Assembly: GCA_920105625.2 (NCBI GenBank)
Contig: OV050031.1
Span: forward strand, 132,200,514 to 132,264,513
Direction of reading: 5' to 3'
Source of the DNA: Clusia tigrina
Lineage: Eukaryota; Arthropoda; Insecta; Diptera; Clusiidae
Length of the DNA stretch: 64,000 nucleotides
The notes beneath the pieces are model-generated. The model saw nothing but the letters and a program-made list of their open reading frames with translations. It did no database searches and was not told where the DNA came from. The translations under genes were made by a program, and so were the position numbers. Position 1 is the first letter of the stretch. Every line of letters starts with the position of its first letter. Shown one piece after another: positions 52,563 to 63,777 of the stretch.

Positions 52563-54852
52563 TTACTTCCTCTCTTTAGGCTTTCCAGTCAACTGGCCTC
52601 GACTGGGCCGCTGGAAGTTTCCCTGGTTTCTTTGTTGAACTTGTCTATCCCTACATTCCGCTGCCCGATGTCTCATTCGTTCACATGAGAAACATCTAAA
52701 CCCCTGTTGGGAGTTGCTTATCCTTGGTTCAGTTTTGGAATTCCAATTTGGTCGCTGCTGACCACTCCCAGTATTGAAAGGATTTCTTCCTTGGTTATTT
52801 CCTTCCGCTGGGTTAACTCAGGGACTACTACTCCTGCCGTCCCTCAAGGGTGGATCCGGGAGCCTCGTAACTGGCTGCCTTCTACCCTTATTCCATTTAG
52901 TGTCTACTTGGCACTGTCTACTTGCCTCATGACAATATGTTTGGCACTCCATACAGTAGGGCGTGTTTTTGCGTGTAATACACTCATTCCTTGTATGCCC
53001 TTGCTTACGGCAGAATGAGCAAATGTGTTTCCTCGGCTGGAATCTCTCGATTAGGAATCCTTGGTCTCTTTCATCAATCTGCCGACTCCACTTGGGTTCC
53101 GCTGCTGTACCGGTCCTACCTCTGCAGGCGCATTAGTCCAGCAGATTCCAACAACTCGTTGTTGTATTGCTGCTTCAGCGGAAGAGACTGCTTCCACTAA
53201 TTCTACCATACTCCGCTCCGTGAGATTAAGAGTATAATTAGCCAAGTCCCTATTTATCAGACCTGCCTTAAACACAGAAACCATAGCGCGGTCTACTTGA
53301 GCCTTGTATACTACAACGTTTCCTGGAAACTGCCTGTTGGCTTCTGTCTCAGCAGCGTTCCCCAGAGACTGGAGCCTTCGTCCCCAGGCTCTCAATTCCT
53401 CCCCTGGTTTCTGAGTTGATTCCTGTATTTCCCGAACGAGACAGTCGTACGACATTTGTTTTAAATATGTCCGATCTAAAAGTGCGTATAACTCCGGCAG
53501 GGTGCTTACTGAGCTATGCGCTTGTAGATCAAACGCATCACCTGTGGTTCTTTGTCTAATACACTTTATTAAGTGTTCTTCTTGTGCTTCCGGAAGACTC
53601 TGTTGCGCTAGCTCACAACCTTCTTTGAAACGCCGTATCTCAGATCATAGAAGTCGACTCCTGAGAACATGGGCACCAACTTCTCCACTGCATGAGCAAC
53701 TTCCAGAATGCCCATTTTACTCCTACGTGCTTGCTTAATTTCTGATAAAAAGTAAGCGTTAATCTCTGTGGGGGTTTCCAGGTTCTCTTCTCCCGAATCT
53801 GAAAGGTACTTGGCCAATGACGGACTCAAACTAATCAGTCTTCGCACGCTCGCTCGCGCAGGTGTAATACTGTCCACAGTATTAAAGCTTTGCTGCACAG
53901 TTACTGGTACTGATTCCTTCGGCAGATATTTCTTGTTTTTACTTTGTACGGTCGGTGAAAAAGGTTCGACACTGATTCCAGATGCGCCAAACAACAATTC
54001 CGCTTCTCTCTCTTCACTCAATACTACTCTGGGCTTTACCACACGACCTATCCCTACCGGAGTTAAAAATTCCGCCCAGCGAACTTCTGGTGGCAAAGCT
54101 AGTACTGTCTGCGTGTGTATTTGAGAGGTTGAAGCCGATTTTACCCTTGCTGGCTTAGCAGTTACCCCGATTCTCTTTAGCTCCAGATTTTCCCTCTCCA
54201 GATACGACGCAGCTTCCTCGGTTTCTCGGAGTTGCCTAGAAATTTATCTAGTTTTATTCTCGAGAAATTCCGTATTTGTCTTCAACTCTTCTGTATCCTT
54301 GAAGATCTGGAAAAATTTCTCGTTAGTTCGAATTTGAATAGTCGCTAACGCTTGGTCTGTTGCTTCCAAAGTTGACAAGTTTCCACCGTCCCTTGCTAAT
54401 CTCCAGAGTACCTGGGCTTCACATTTGCTCGTTGCCGCTTCCAATTGTTCAAACAATTTTTCTGCAAACAATTTTACCTCCGTCTGCAAAGACCTTAGCT
54501 TGTCTTGAGCCTTGTCCTCCTGTGAACTAGGAATATCTTCTTGTGCATCCAGCTCTTCCAGATCCAATCTGAACTTGATCAACCAGTCCCGTGTAAAATC
54601 GTTGACATATAACGGATAATGCTTGGCAAAGTACTCCTTGTTACCACAACAGTCCTTAAAATCTAACAACTCCTCGTTGTTATCATTGAATGTCTTCAAT
54701 AAGGCTTCTATTTCCGCTATACGTTTATGGAAATACTCGCTGTTCTGTCGTGCCTTACTATCCTTCCTACAATTCCTGATTCTCTTATGAATTGCCTCGC
54801 TCTGCAGCTTTTGAGCTTCCAGTAATCTTATAGCTTCTCTAGGCGTTTCCAT
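52563..54852 (-). pseudogene. gag: gag of the 12.1-kb element, long, with three zinc knuckles
   Basis: ATG 54852 (METPREAIRLLEAQKLQSEA) starts a coiled-coil-rich 202-codon part with 'LQTEVKLFAEKLFEQLEAATSK'. A single in-frame TAA (54244-54246) interrupts it, and the same frame then continues to 53608. A frame change near 53630 leads to the capsid part ('LAQQSLPEAQEEHLIKCIRQRTTGDAFDLQ' and 'SYDCLVREIQESTQKPGEELRAWGRRLQSL'). Zinc knuckles: CSFCRKQGHTRNEC (about 53025-52984), a variant CMECQTYCHEASRQC, and CFSCERMRHRAAEC (about 52695-52650). The reading ends at TAA 52563. The total, about 760 residues, is long for insect gypsy-type gag. Few lesions here: one stop and one or two shifts. Confidence 0.88.
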
Positions 54853-54936
54853 AGACCGAACAAATTCTTATCTATGAAGCCGTGAATTCCAATTGCTACA
54901 AAGTTGTTTCCCTTTTTTTTATTTAAAATTTGCTAA

Positions 54937-55434
54937 TTAATAAATACTTATTTTAATTAATGGTGACACCTTAACTAACAAATTAATTGCATACAATGCT
55001 ACTATTCTTATAGCATCCCACGCCTCTTGTATTGCTGCTCCTCCAATTGGCATACCTCTTGCCACAATATATTTGCTTGTTCCCACGGCATGCCGCGGCA
55101 TAGGGACCTCCACAGTTTCCTGCTCCTTCAGTATTTCTCTTAACCACGCCAATCGCTTCCGTTCCCGCTGTTGCTCTCCTCCTCTTTTCCTAATTCCAAA
55201 ACGCTTTCCGTCCTTCAACAACGACGTTATATCCTTTAGTTGTCGCTCAGTGTTTCTAAGTTCATTTCCAACATTTGTTTTCTTTAAAATCAAAGAAAAA
55301 TTGTGATTGATTATATTCTCACTAAACACGATTTCGTTTCTACTTTTTAGTGTAATGCCGCGGAAATAAATTATTAGTATAATTACTTGTATAAAAATTA
55401 TAATTAAATTAATAGTATAAAAAACTATACTCAA
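54937..55434 (-). CDS. Extra ORF upstream of gag, hydrophobic N-terminus, function unknown
   Basis: 165 open codons end at TAA 54937, 85 bp before the gag ATG. No ATG lies near its beginning: the frame opens with TTG right after a TAA, so a start would have to be non-AUG, spliced in, or lost. Residues about 5-25 form one strong hydrophobic segment. Then come a charged helical stretch ('NELRNTERQLKDITSLL'), a basic patch ('RKRGGEQQRERKR') and a moderately hydrophobic end. The middle does not look random for AT-rich DNA. It could be an accessory protein, or the start of a gag made from a spliced or recoded message. I do not recognise it. Confidence 0.45.
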   Translation of the reverse strand: MSIVFYTINLIIIFIQVIILIIYFRGITLKSRNEIVFSENIINHNFSLILKKTNVGNELRNTERQLKDITSLLKDGKRFGIRKRGGEQQRERKRLAWLREILKEQETVEVPMPRHAVGTSKYIVARGMPIGGAAIQEAWDAIRIVALYAINLLVKVSPLIKISIY

Positions 55435-56143
55435 TTAACTACGCAACCACCGTAGGTAAATACTGAGTATTTACAATATTTCTCTACTAACCAATTTTGA
55501 AGATATGTTTGATTTCACAAAATTATTTCCAAAAATCTTCATACCCAAAAAAAGAATATTACAGCAGAATCATACGCATTTTCATTTCAGTACAATGATA
55601 ACTTCGCTGTTTCGCTTTTCCGGGCTAAATATTGGGTTAACATTGTTACGCAATTTGTAGTTTCGGAACTACACAAACTTTGATGCAACAACACGTGTTG
55701 TAAGCACTACTTGAAATATTGTCGCCTAATACCCTAAGCTTATAATGTCAAATATTCAGATCCATTTGAAAACAATATAAATTAAAATAATTTAAAAAAA
55801 CAATATAAGTGTATAAATGTGTATAAAAAAAAATTCTCACAGCTAGGATGAACATACATAGACCGTCCGATCATACTGACTGTTTATGGTTGCCATTCAA
55901 AGCTGCGTGCAACAGCGCAAACGCGCCTGTATGTTGCGACTATTTTGCCCAGCGCTACAGCGCCTTCAGGGTCTCAGAAGTATCTACTTAAATTACGCTA
56001 TTATACACTCTACTCACCATTATTTTATTTGATGACATCTTTATCTTAGGGTCCTTTGTCCTGGTGTTATCCTTGCGATTTTGTTGCAGGATGCTTCCCT
56101 GCTTCAGGTTCCTTGCCCTGTGATTCCTTCAATAGGTCCTTTA
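55435..56143 (-). other. 5' leader of the 12.1-kb element
   Basis: Noncoding on both strands. It contains the 90-bp dispersed repeat (55930-56019) also found at 504-594. No frame longer than a few dozen codons is supported. Confidence 0.7.
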
Positions 56144-56157
56144 GACCGGCTGCGCCA
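56144..56157 (-). promoter_or_regulatory. Primer-binding site, tRNA-Ser-like
   Basis: Minus-strand TGGCGCAGCCGGTC, three bases after the 5' LTR. It resembles TGGCGCAGTCGGT, the site I associate with tRNA-Ser in 17.6/297-type elements, with one difference. This is the start of minus-strand DNA synthesis. Confidence 0.7.
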
Positions 56158-56160
56158 AAA

Positions 56161-56663
56161 TGTTGGAGACCGTATTTGCTTGTTGTCGGGAACGTCCTTG
56201 TCGCTGCCTCTCCTGAGCGCGCGTGTACCTATAACCTAGCACTTTTCCACACAATAAATGATACGCACTAGTTTGGTTGAAAAAACGATCAGCCGTTTAT
56301 TCTTAAAATACTAGTTCTTATATACTATTTACAAAGAGACATTACAGTCTACGTATTGACTTTTCTGGTGTTCCAGTTACGCAATTGTTATTTGGTGTCA
56401 GTTGCGCAAGCCAACTGACCTACTAAAAGTAAAAGTGTTGTCGGTGCATTCTAAATGTCCCTTGCACAAGCGTGCATTCTAAATGCCCCTCGTCAGCTTG
56501 ACTGCGGAACTGTGACACCCTAAAAGTTTACATCATAATTATTGCATAAATACTACTATTTACAATATTTGCACCCTAAAAATATGTGCTCTCTTAATGA
56601 ATTTAATAGGAGCCGTTGCTGTGAGTCAACTACGCGTAGGTAGCTTGATTCTAACTCACAACA
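56161..56663 (-). repeat. 5' LTR (right on this strand), 503 bp
   Basis: Partner of 44526-45028, followed by CATA (56664-56667), the right target-site copy. Confidence 0.96.
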
Positions 56664-57150
56664 CATAGGTCCACCCACTGCTTTGGTCACAGATGAAGGT
56701 CTCCGTTCATTGATCTCAACACCTTATGATTTGGTCTTAGCGGGTGATCTGGCCCCACTAAGCATTGACTCATCAAGCATCTTCTGCTCCATATAAAATT
56801 TTTTTTGCGGAGAATATAAACACCACTTAGACAGAGATCCGCAATATCCGAGCTAGGCAATTACCACCGAAGGCCACCTTTTAATCGTGGGCTCCTTTCA
56901 CGACTAGATTATTTAACAGGGTCTCTAGCCTGGCAGCTCACCAGCTCGGGTCACGTGACACCTTGATCCAGCCCTTAACTTCGAACCATTGTCTGTGTGT
57001 ACTTCTGAATGCTGTACTATTAAGGAGTATCAAACACTGAGCGCTACATTTTGACTCTTGCTAGATCCAGTATCATCAGCCTATTACTAGCAGGAATCCT
57101 CGGGGAAGATTCTGGTGAAGGACTTCCTACCGCCCAAAAAGATTCTGCCA
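56664..57150 (-). pseudogene. LOA-2 ORF1 5' end and leader, right of the LTR insertion
   Basis: The minus-strand text 'MEQKMLDESMLSGARSPAKTKS' (56796-56731), then a stop, then 'GVEINERRPSSVTKAVGG', is an ORF1 N-terminus. The frame joins the 44.5-kb part once one CATA copy and the element are ignored. The GC-richer stretch 56870-57060 fits a LOA leader. 57151-58790 is AT-rich and holds no recognised gene; a 125-codon Phe/Ile-rich minus frame at 58216-58593 is discussed among the rejected items. Confidence 0.65.
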
Positions 57151-58809
57151 TGAATATATTATATATAGTTTATATAAGCGAATAATCTTTATAAAAACTC
57201 TCTTTGCAATTCATAAAATACTTATATATTTTAATTGGTAGGAACTTGAGATTTTGGCAACAAATTTTACAGAATATGGCTTTAATCTGTTACTGTTAAA
57301 TTTTTCAACAAAAATAATTCAAATCTCTTAAGTATGAAATTGCTGCTTCCTAACTTGTCCAGAAAAATAAAAACGTACATAGACATTAACACTTTTACAA
57401 ACTTTCATATATGATTTATAATTATATAATATTTTTGAGGTATATATTTCGGTTATGGAAACAAAGAACTGCTAATCTATTTCACAATTTTTTCATATAC
57501 GAGTAGCTTTGTGTATACCACATAGCCAATTTTGAAAAATTTTTGTTCTCTGTGTGTGCGTATCCACTTTTATATGAAACTTTCTAAATAATATAATTTC
57601 TTTTGACCTACAGTCATGTCTAACGAATACAATATATTTAATTGTTTGTTGTTCATACTTTCAATTACATTGTTCCTAAATACAACTACAATTAAAATGT
57701 ATCCAAATAAATATGCATTAAACTAGAGAAAATTCCAACCCACAAAAATATTGTGAATGTAGCTTATTGTTTATTTACGGTATTTCTCTAAAGGAGGGTG
57801 ATTATCGATGATTTTCTGATATAATTTTTCATATTATGTGAATTATCTGACCATCATATAGTTTCTTCGTAACAGTTGTGAATAATTTCTAATTAAAATT
57901 GTATACTCCAAACAAATCAAATTTTCGAATATATGTTTAACCAATCCATGTTTTATTGAATTTATTATTACGATGACATAGATACATTACTACGCATTCA
58001 AAATATGGTGGGTTAGTAAATCTATGCACAATGTGTGTTTCCGTGTCTTAGTCTTTTTTCCCAAAATGAGTTCGCTTTTCATTGAAATTGTTAATAAAAG
58101 CTGGAATAATATTCGAGATGAATCGTTTTATGTATTTTGTTATTTATTTATATTTATGTTTTATTATACCATTATCTTTCCAGTCGATTTGAACGTTGGT
58201 ACACCATAGACTAGTTTATGACAAACACATCACAGAAGTCACTTGTTCTTGCTCCATTCGTTTAATTGCTAGAAACATGCTGAAAATTATATAAACATTA
58301 TAATACTCTAAATGGATGTAGTAATAAATTGAAACTTTTATATTGTGCTTATTAGGAAAAAAAAATATTATGTATCTAAAACAAAATATTCTTAATAAAT
58401 AAGTTTTTATTTTGAAGACATCCCGGATAGCAATTTCTGGAAGGAATTTAGAAACTATTGAAATAATAGGAAATGTGTATTTAGCTATTGTGATGATATT
58501 TGTCAGAAAATAAAGAGTCAAAAGATATTCCAAACATTTGTCTTCATTTTTATATAAACAAATTTTCACTCCGCTCTCGTAAGTATCTCTCAATAATGAA
58601 TGATTAAAGATTTCTCTACGTACTGTTAATATAAGAAAGGACGCTGTTGTTAGTAAATATTAAAAAAAATAATACAATAGACTATTAATGATGGAATTTA
58701 AGTATATTAAAAAACCGTTTGTGACGACACGAAGACTTAAAAGGCATTAATTGTAAGACTATTTCTTTAGTGAATGTTCCCTTAGTTTTAGATTTAGGTT
58801 TAAGTGGTT

Positions 58810-60330
58810 ATCTAGGGCCCAGCTAATCGGCCGTTTATACACTTAGGCCGTGTACAGGTCCATTGCTACCTCAGATTTTCCAGATCATTGGAGAACAGAC
58901 GAACAGACAGTGACAGAGTAGATGATCTCTTCCCTATCCTCAGTTCGACACATGCGACAGGAGGCCGTCTAGTCGTGGCCCAGTTTTTTGGAATGGCGAT
59001 CATACATACAGTGTATTGTCAAAACTATAAAGAGGTCATATTTTTTATATTTAAGGAGATTTGCTACTTGGTGCATCCGGATCAAAATAAGTCTAGAGTT
59101 TTCTTGTCGTAGTACAGGTGCATTCTTGCAGCTATCCTGTGTTTGCCTGTTCAGGGAAGATAGAGCTAATATAGTGTTCGCATGTAGCGAGAGGCATTCC
59201 CACTATGCTGGTGTAACTTTGGTTTGTAACTATGGCACGTCGAATCTATCAGCATTACAGTTGCTTCTTATTTCCCAATGACCTGGCTCCCAAGTAAAAA
59301 ATCCAGATTATTGAGCAGGTAGCGGCAAATTCATTACCATCGACATGGTGTATGCTTGTTTAGAACGTTGATAGTATACAGTAAGTCAGTATTAGTTTTT
59401 ATATATTCATCTGATGGATTGTACTTCTTAAAAAATGACAGGGTTTTGAAGATTGCTAAAACTTCTGACAGGAAGATACTGAATTAGTCTGGAAGTAACA
59501 GTGTAGAAACATAGTTCTCAAACTTCTTATTTCTCACATTCTTGTAAACTTTGAATTTTGGTAGATATTTTGTATCGAAAAGGTAGGAGGGAAGAAAGAT
59601 GGTCTAGTTTTTTTTCGTATTAGCCTGTGGGCGAAAGCTGGACGAGTCCATTGGCTTATGGTATTCAGATTCTTAGCTAATGTGAAGCCTTCTATGTAGC
59701 TAAGAGCTCAACAAGAAGAAGGTGTAGAACGACTTATTTTTTTGTGATGGGGGCACCAGTTTTAATTATCGCCGCCGATCTTTGTATTGAATCTATCTTA
59801 TCTGATTTAATGTCAACTGCTATATTGATTACCATCCACCCCTAGAAAAACATGGGCCAGATAATCGAAAAAAAAATCCTTCCAAACTTCTATTCAAGGT
59901 TCCATTTCCTTCCGGGTACTTTCTTGCACGAATAAAGAGCTACGGTAGCTTTGCGTACGTTTTCGAGCGTGTTACCATTCCGATCTAGCTTTTTGTTCAG
60001 TACAATTCCCAGGAATTTCTCCAGTCATTTAATGTCCAGTCTGGAGCCATTCGCCATGGGCTCGCTGAAGGTGTGAATATGGTGCTGGACAACGTCAGCC
60101 TTTGAAGGGTTAAACTTCAGACCCCTATAAGTGCACAACGAAGAAACCTTGTTACGGGCCCCCTGGAGTAGATCGACTAAGGCCGTGATGTCATTCCCTA
60201 ATACCACATTAGATAAAACGTCAGCATATGCTACTACCTAACACCCAGTGTTGTAAAGTTAAGCAGATCGTTCCTGGGCTGGCTAAAGAGAACAGGCTGG
60301 CGGGTAGATGTTGGCTAAATCACACAATCT
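58810..60330 (-). pseudogene. LINE ORF2 remnant: RT thumb and RNase H (LOA/R1-like)
   Basis: On the minus strand, 'SLCTYRGLKFNPSKADVVQHH' (60140-60080) is the end of an RT palm ('W....GL.(F/V)NP.K..VV'). It is followed by 'LEKFLGIVLNKKLDRNGNTLENVRKATVALY' (about 60025-59935) and 'DKIDSIQRSAAIIKTGAPIT' (about 59800-59745). RNase H traces include 'WEPGHWEIRSNCNADRF' (about 59300-59245), where WVPGH.G..GN..AD is expected. The catalytic RT box is lost to a deletion beyond 60230. Many stops. Confidence 0.7.
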
Positions 60331-60578
60331 ACCGAGAATGGCAACAATAGTGATACAGGAAGTATTCAATTTATTGTTGTCAATTGTTCTTTTTTTGTGT
60401 AAATATCAGATTCACCGCAGTTCATAGCAATATACGAAAACCGAAACTAGGCTTCGAAAATTCGCAATCCCGATGGTATCATCAGCTCGGTTTTATTTTT
60501 TAGATCGGTCCGAATGATGCCATCAAGTGGAGGAGAGTTGAATGGTAGGAAACTGTATATTGCCTTTGTACGGTGCGC

Positions 60579-61030
60579 TTAGCTGATATTGACTTCCCTT
60601 TTTTTTAAGAGTCTACAACTCCTTTTATAGGCAGAAGAATCGTCCGATACCTTATCTGAGATTGAAGAGTCTGTGACATTTTTTTCTGAGTATTTAATTT
60701 CTACATTCAACCATTTAACTTTAGTCTTGCCTCTGGATGCCTTTACAGGGAAAGATTCTTCAGATATGATTTTGTAAGCCATAGCCAGAGTTCCCACTGT
60801 AGCTATGTTGTACTTATTTAATATCCGGGACTCCACTTGGCAATGTGTTTATAAAAGTGTCCTTGAAATTATTCTAGTCCGTCCTTTTCCGATTCGAAAT
60901 CTGAGTAAATTCTATTGGTGCAACCAGAGAGCGCTGCATTCTTCAGTAGCCATGGCGGGAATGGTCAGGATTATCATGGATCATGCAGGAGGGAGTGATC
61001 TAGATATACATACCCGCTATCACTTTGTAC
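60579..61030 (-). pseudogene. Same LINE, endonuclease end and linker to RT
   Basis: The frame 60836-60579 contains 'SEESFPVKASRGKTKVKWLNVEIKY', fitting the linker between endonuclease and RT ('..K..W.N.E'). Upstream, 'GCTNRIYSDFESEKDGLE' (about 60927-60870) fits the region before it ('NPR.T.W..F'). The order on the minus strand agrees with the RT/RNase H remnant at 58.8-60.3 kb, so both are one element with an internal loss at about 60.33-60.58 kb. Confidence 0.5.
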
Positions 61031-61509
61031 GCATCGCTTGAGTCACATAGTAGGAATCGTTAATATGATTTTTGAAAATGATACCAGATCTGATATTACC
61101 TTTACGAGTTTGTTGTATAATCCGGTATCCAACGCATTATTCTCCAACAACTTGTCTTCAGAGGAACTGCTGAACATGAATTTAAAAATTCACGCCGTAT
61201 ACTCTACTCACACACTCATTTTATACTCCACATCTAGAAACTAAATGTCTTGCGTTTCAGTAACCATGGGTCGGCACACCGCCAGATAACCAAAATGTAT
61301 CTCACTCTTGTGCAGCTAGAGAGGATAGTCATTCTGCGCTCAGGATTATAATGGCATAGAGCGAGTTGCCGACAAATTTTTAATCCATTCTCTAGTTAGC
61401 GATGGGCAGCTACAGCATAATCTCCGGGTCTGTATGAGAAGCCGGAACCCAAGTCCGAAAGCGTAGATGGTGGTTTGGTCAAAATCAGTTCATCCAATAA
61501 CTTTTATCA

Positions 61510-63390
61510 AAATAATCAACATCTAGAAATATGTTACTGGAATGCCCACTGTGTGCAAATTCAATAGCGAAGTTCAAAATTTCCAGCCAACAAATGAAAT
61601 TGACATACTACTGCTATCTGAAACCCACTTAACCTCAAACAACTATTTTATCCTACCAGGCTATAAATCTTAGAACAAAAATTGACAAGACGGTAAAGCA
61701 CGTGGTGGAACAGGATTTCTAGGTAAAAGCCATATTAAACACCATGCAATCAGAGAATGCACAAAAGAGTACATACAAGCAATATCGGTCTCGCTGCAGT
61801 GATGGTTGATGAAATTATAATAAACCCTCCAAGGTACAACTTTACTGAAGGTCAATTTCTGAATTTTTTCAACACCCGCGGCTCAAAATTTTTGGCGGCA
61901 GGAGACTTTAATGTCAAGTATACGCTTTGGTGCTCTCGGCATATAAAACCAAAAGGAAGGCTGCTGCACTCTGCTGTAAATAATAGACCAATAAACTGGT
62001 ATTATATATATTGGCCATCTGATTCAAACAAAATTCCGGCCTAATCGATTTTGGATTCACTAGAAACATTGGTCGAAACTTCATCTCCGCAGAAGAATGC
62101 TTCGACTTACCGTCAGATCATTCCCCTCTTATAATTGACCCCATGCGTAATGTACAACTAATTAAAATAGCAAACCGCAAGTCAAATTGGCAAAAATATC
62201 GTCAATACATAAGCAGCCATCTGAAGACTGATCTACTGTTAAAAACTGCAGAGGATATAGACTTCTTTGTTCAAAAACTTAGCGCTCTAATGGTCTCGGT
62301 AGCCGTGCATGTAACTACTACAACTAATTCATCTTCATATTCTAAAAGAACTGTCACTTCCGAAGATATTGATGTGCTAGCAAGAGAGTAGATACATACT
62401 AGAAAATAATGGCAGAGTGCTCGATCACCGGTGTTGAAGCAAAACTAGCTGAAGTTGATCAACGTCTAAGAGAAGCCCTAAGAAAAAACTCAAGGCAAGG
62501 ACGCAAAGTACTCTTTGTGGAAAACATGTAAATTCGTCAAAAGTCCGCAAGAACATAATCCACCCTTTGGAACTGAGAATGTGAAATGGGTTAGAAGCGA
62601 TGCTGAAAAACCAAATATATTTTTGAACACCTCAAAGGTGTTTTTAAGCCAAATCCACATTCAAATAACTTCGCAATTCCAAATATTGAAGTTCCTAAAA
62701 CTCACCATCAGGTAAAGTTCAGCTTTAAAGAATTTGCTCTTGCTATAAAATCGAACTGTAAAGTGAGCAAAGCTCCTGGCTACCCAAGAATTTGGAAATT
62801 GTCAGCAGAAAAATGAATGCAAGCTGGTTAAAAACACGCGCTTCCCGCGGATTTTCGCACTAACATTCATGCATTTGAGATCGAACATTTAGAGAAGTGC
62901 AACGAATCCACATCAAAAGCTTACAGCAGCGAATCTGGTTTGCCCCGAGGCAGTGTTCTCGACCTGTCTACTATGTTTTGCTTACGGCATAGATACTAAC
63001 AGATAAAAACACATAAATCTGCACTTTTGCTGTTGACACTGCGATATTATTCTCTCACTCAGTACCTGACGCTACATCAGCTAGCATAAATCGACACTTT
63101 CGTAAGATTGAAACGTGCTTCTGTGACTAGCGCATAAAAGTAAACGAAACGAAAAGCAAACATGCAACTTTTACACTATGCCAAGGCATCCCCGCGGCCT
63201 TGAAACTTAACAACGTCACCATTCCTGCATCCAGTGAAGCTACCTATCATGGAGTACATCCCGACAGAAGGCTAACTTGGCGCGAACATATAAAATCCAA
63301 ACAAAAAACAAATAAAATTAACAACCCTAAAATAAAAATTTGTTTACTATAAATTCTGGTATTCCGATAGAGTACAAAGATCTTCTGTAC
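61510..63390 (+). pseudogene. Jockey-clade LINE ORF2: endonuclease and RT, decayed
   Basis: Endonuclease: 'ICYWNAHCVQIQ' (61528), 'EIDILLLSETHLTSNNYFILPGYKS' (about 61596-61668), 'PPRYNFTEGQFLNFF' (61827-61870), 'FLAAGDFNVKYTLWCSRHIKPKGR' (61893-61962), 'YWPSDSNKIP' (about 62010) and 'CFDLPSDHSPLI' (about 62098-62133). The metal-binding and catalytic Glu, Asp and His positions are still visible. RT: 'VSKAPGY' (62765), 'SSESGLPRGSVLDL' (about 62928), 'FAVDTAILFSH' in place of FADD (about 63028), 'KLNNVTIPASSEATYHGVHPDRRLTWREHIKS' (63206-63298). Much of the RT core between 62810 and 62870 is deleted. Close to the 17.3-kb copy. Confidence 0.85.
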
Positions 63391-63474
63391 AAAGCCAAAT
63401 ATATATATTATACAAATATCGCTGAAAGGTCCAAAGTACCAGATACGGATACCGTCTTTACATGCATTTTGGAC

Positions 63475-63777
63475 TGTTGGGGACCGTATTCGGTTGTTGT
63501 CGGGAACGTCCTCTTGCTGCTTGTCCTGCGCGTGTACCTGCAAACCTAAATCACTCTTTCCAGAAACACTACAGCACTTTTTGTTTAAAAACAACAAGAA
63601 GTTTAATCTTAAAATACAAATTATTATATACTATTCACAAGAAACAATTACATAATGCATAAATAGTATTCATTTACAATATTTGCACCCTAAAAATATG
63701 TTCTTTCTTAATGAATTTAATAGGAGCCGGTGCGGTGAGTCAACTACGCGTAGGTAGCTTGATTCTAACTCACAACA
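63475..63777 (-). repeat. LTR of a second, related env-type element (303 bp, shortened)
   Basis: It starts TGTTGGGGACCGTATTCGG and ends CTCACAACA, matching the 503-bp LTRs at both ends but lacking about 200 bp in the middle (between 'actattcacaag' and 'catcataatgcata'-type text). It has the same orientation as the 12.1-kb element. Both shared ends are intact, so it is a subfamily LTR and not a random fragment. Confidence 0.9.

Larger units (their letters stand above)
44526..56663 (-). mobile_element. 12.1-kb env-bearing Ty3/gypsy LTR element, minus strand
   Basis: Two 503-bp direct LTRs with TGTTG...CAACA ends flank a leader ORF, gag, pol, an antisense ORF and env. I counted 8 differences between the LTRs, about 98.4% identity, so the insertion is fairly young although the coding regions carry more damage than that. 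It inserted in LOA-2 ORF1 with the CATA duplication. The primer-binding site, polypurine tract and domain order PR-RT-RH-IN-env on the minus strand agree. It is longer than typical insect errantiviruses (about 7-8 kb) because of a long gag, an extra leader ORF and a 2-kb stretch between pol and env. Confidence 0.95.

Noticed and set aside
58216..58593. Minus-strand 125-codon Ile/Phe-rich frame, considered as an odorant-receptor-like fragment
   Set aside because: Very AT-rich composition gives hydrophobic codons by chance. I see no receptor signature, and 'MEQEQ' and the rest do not match anything firmly.
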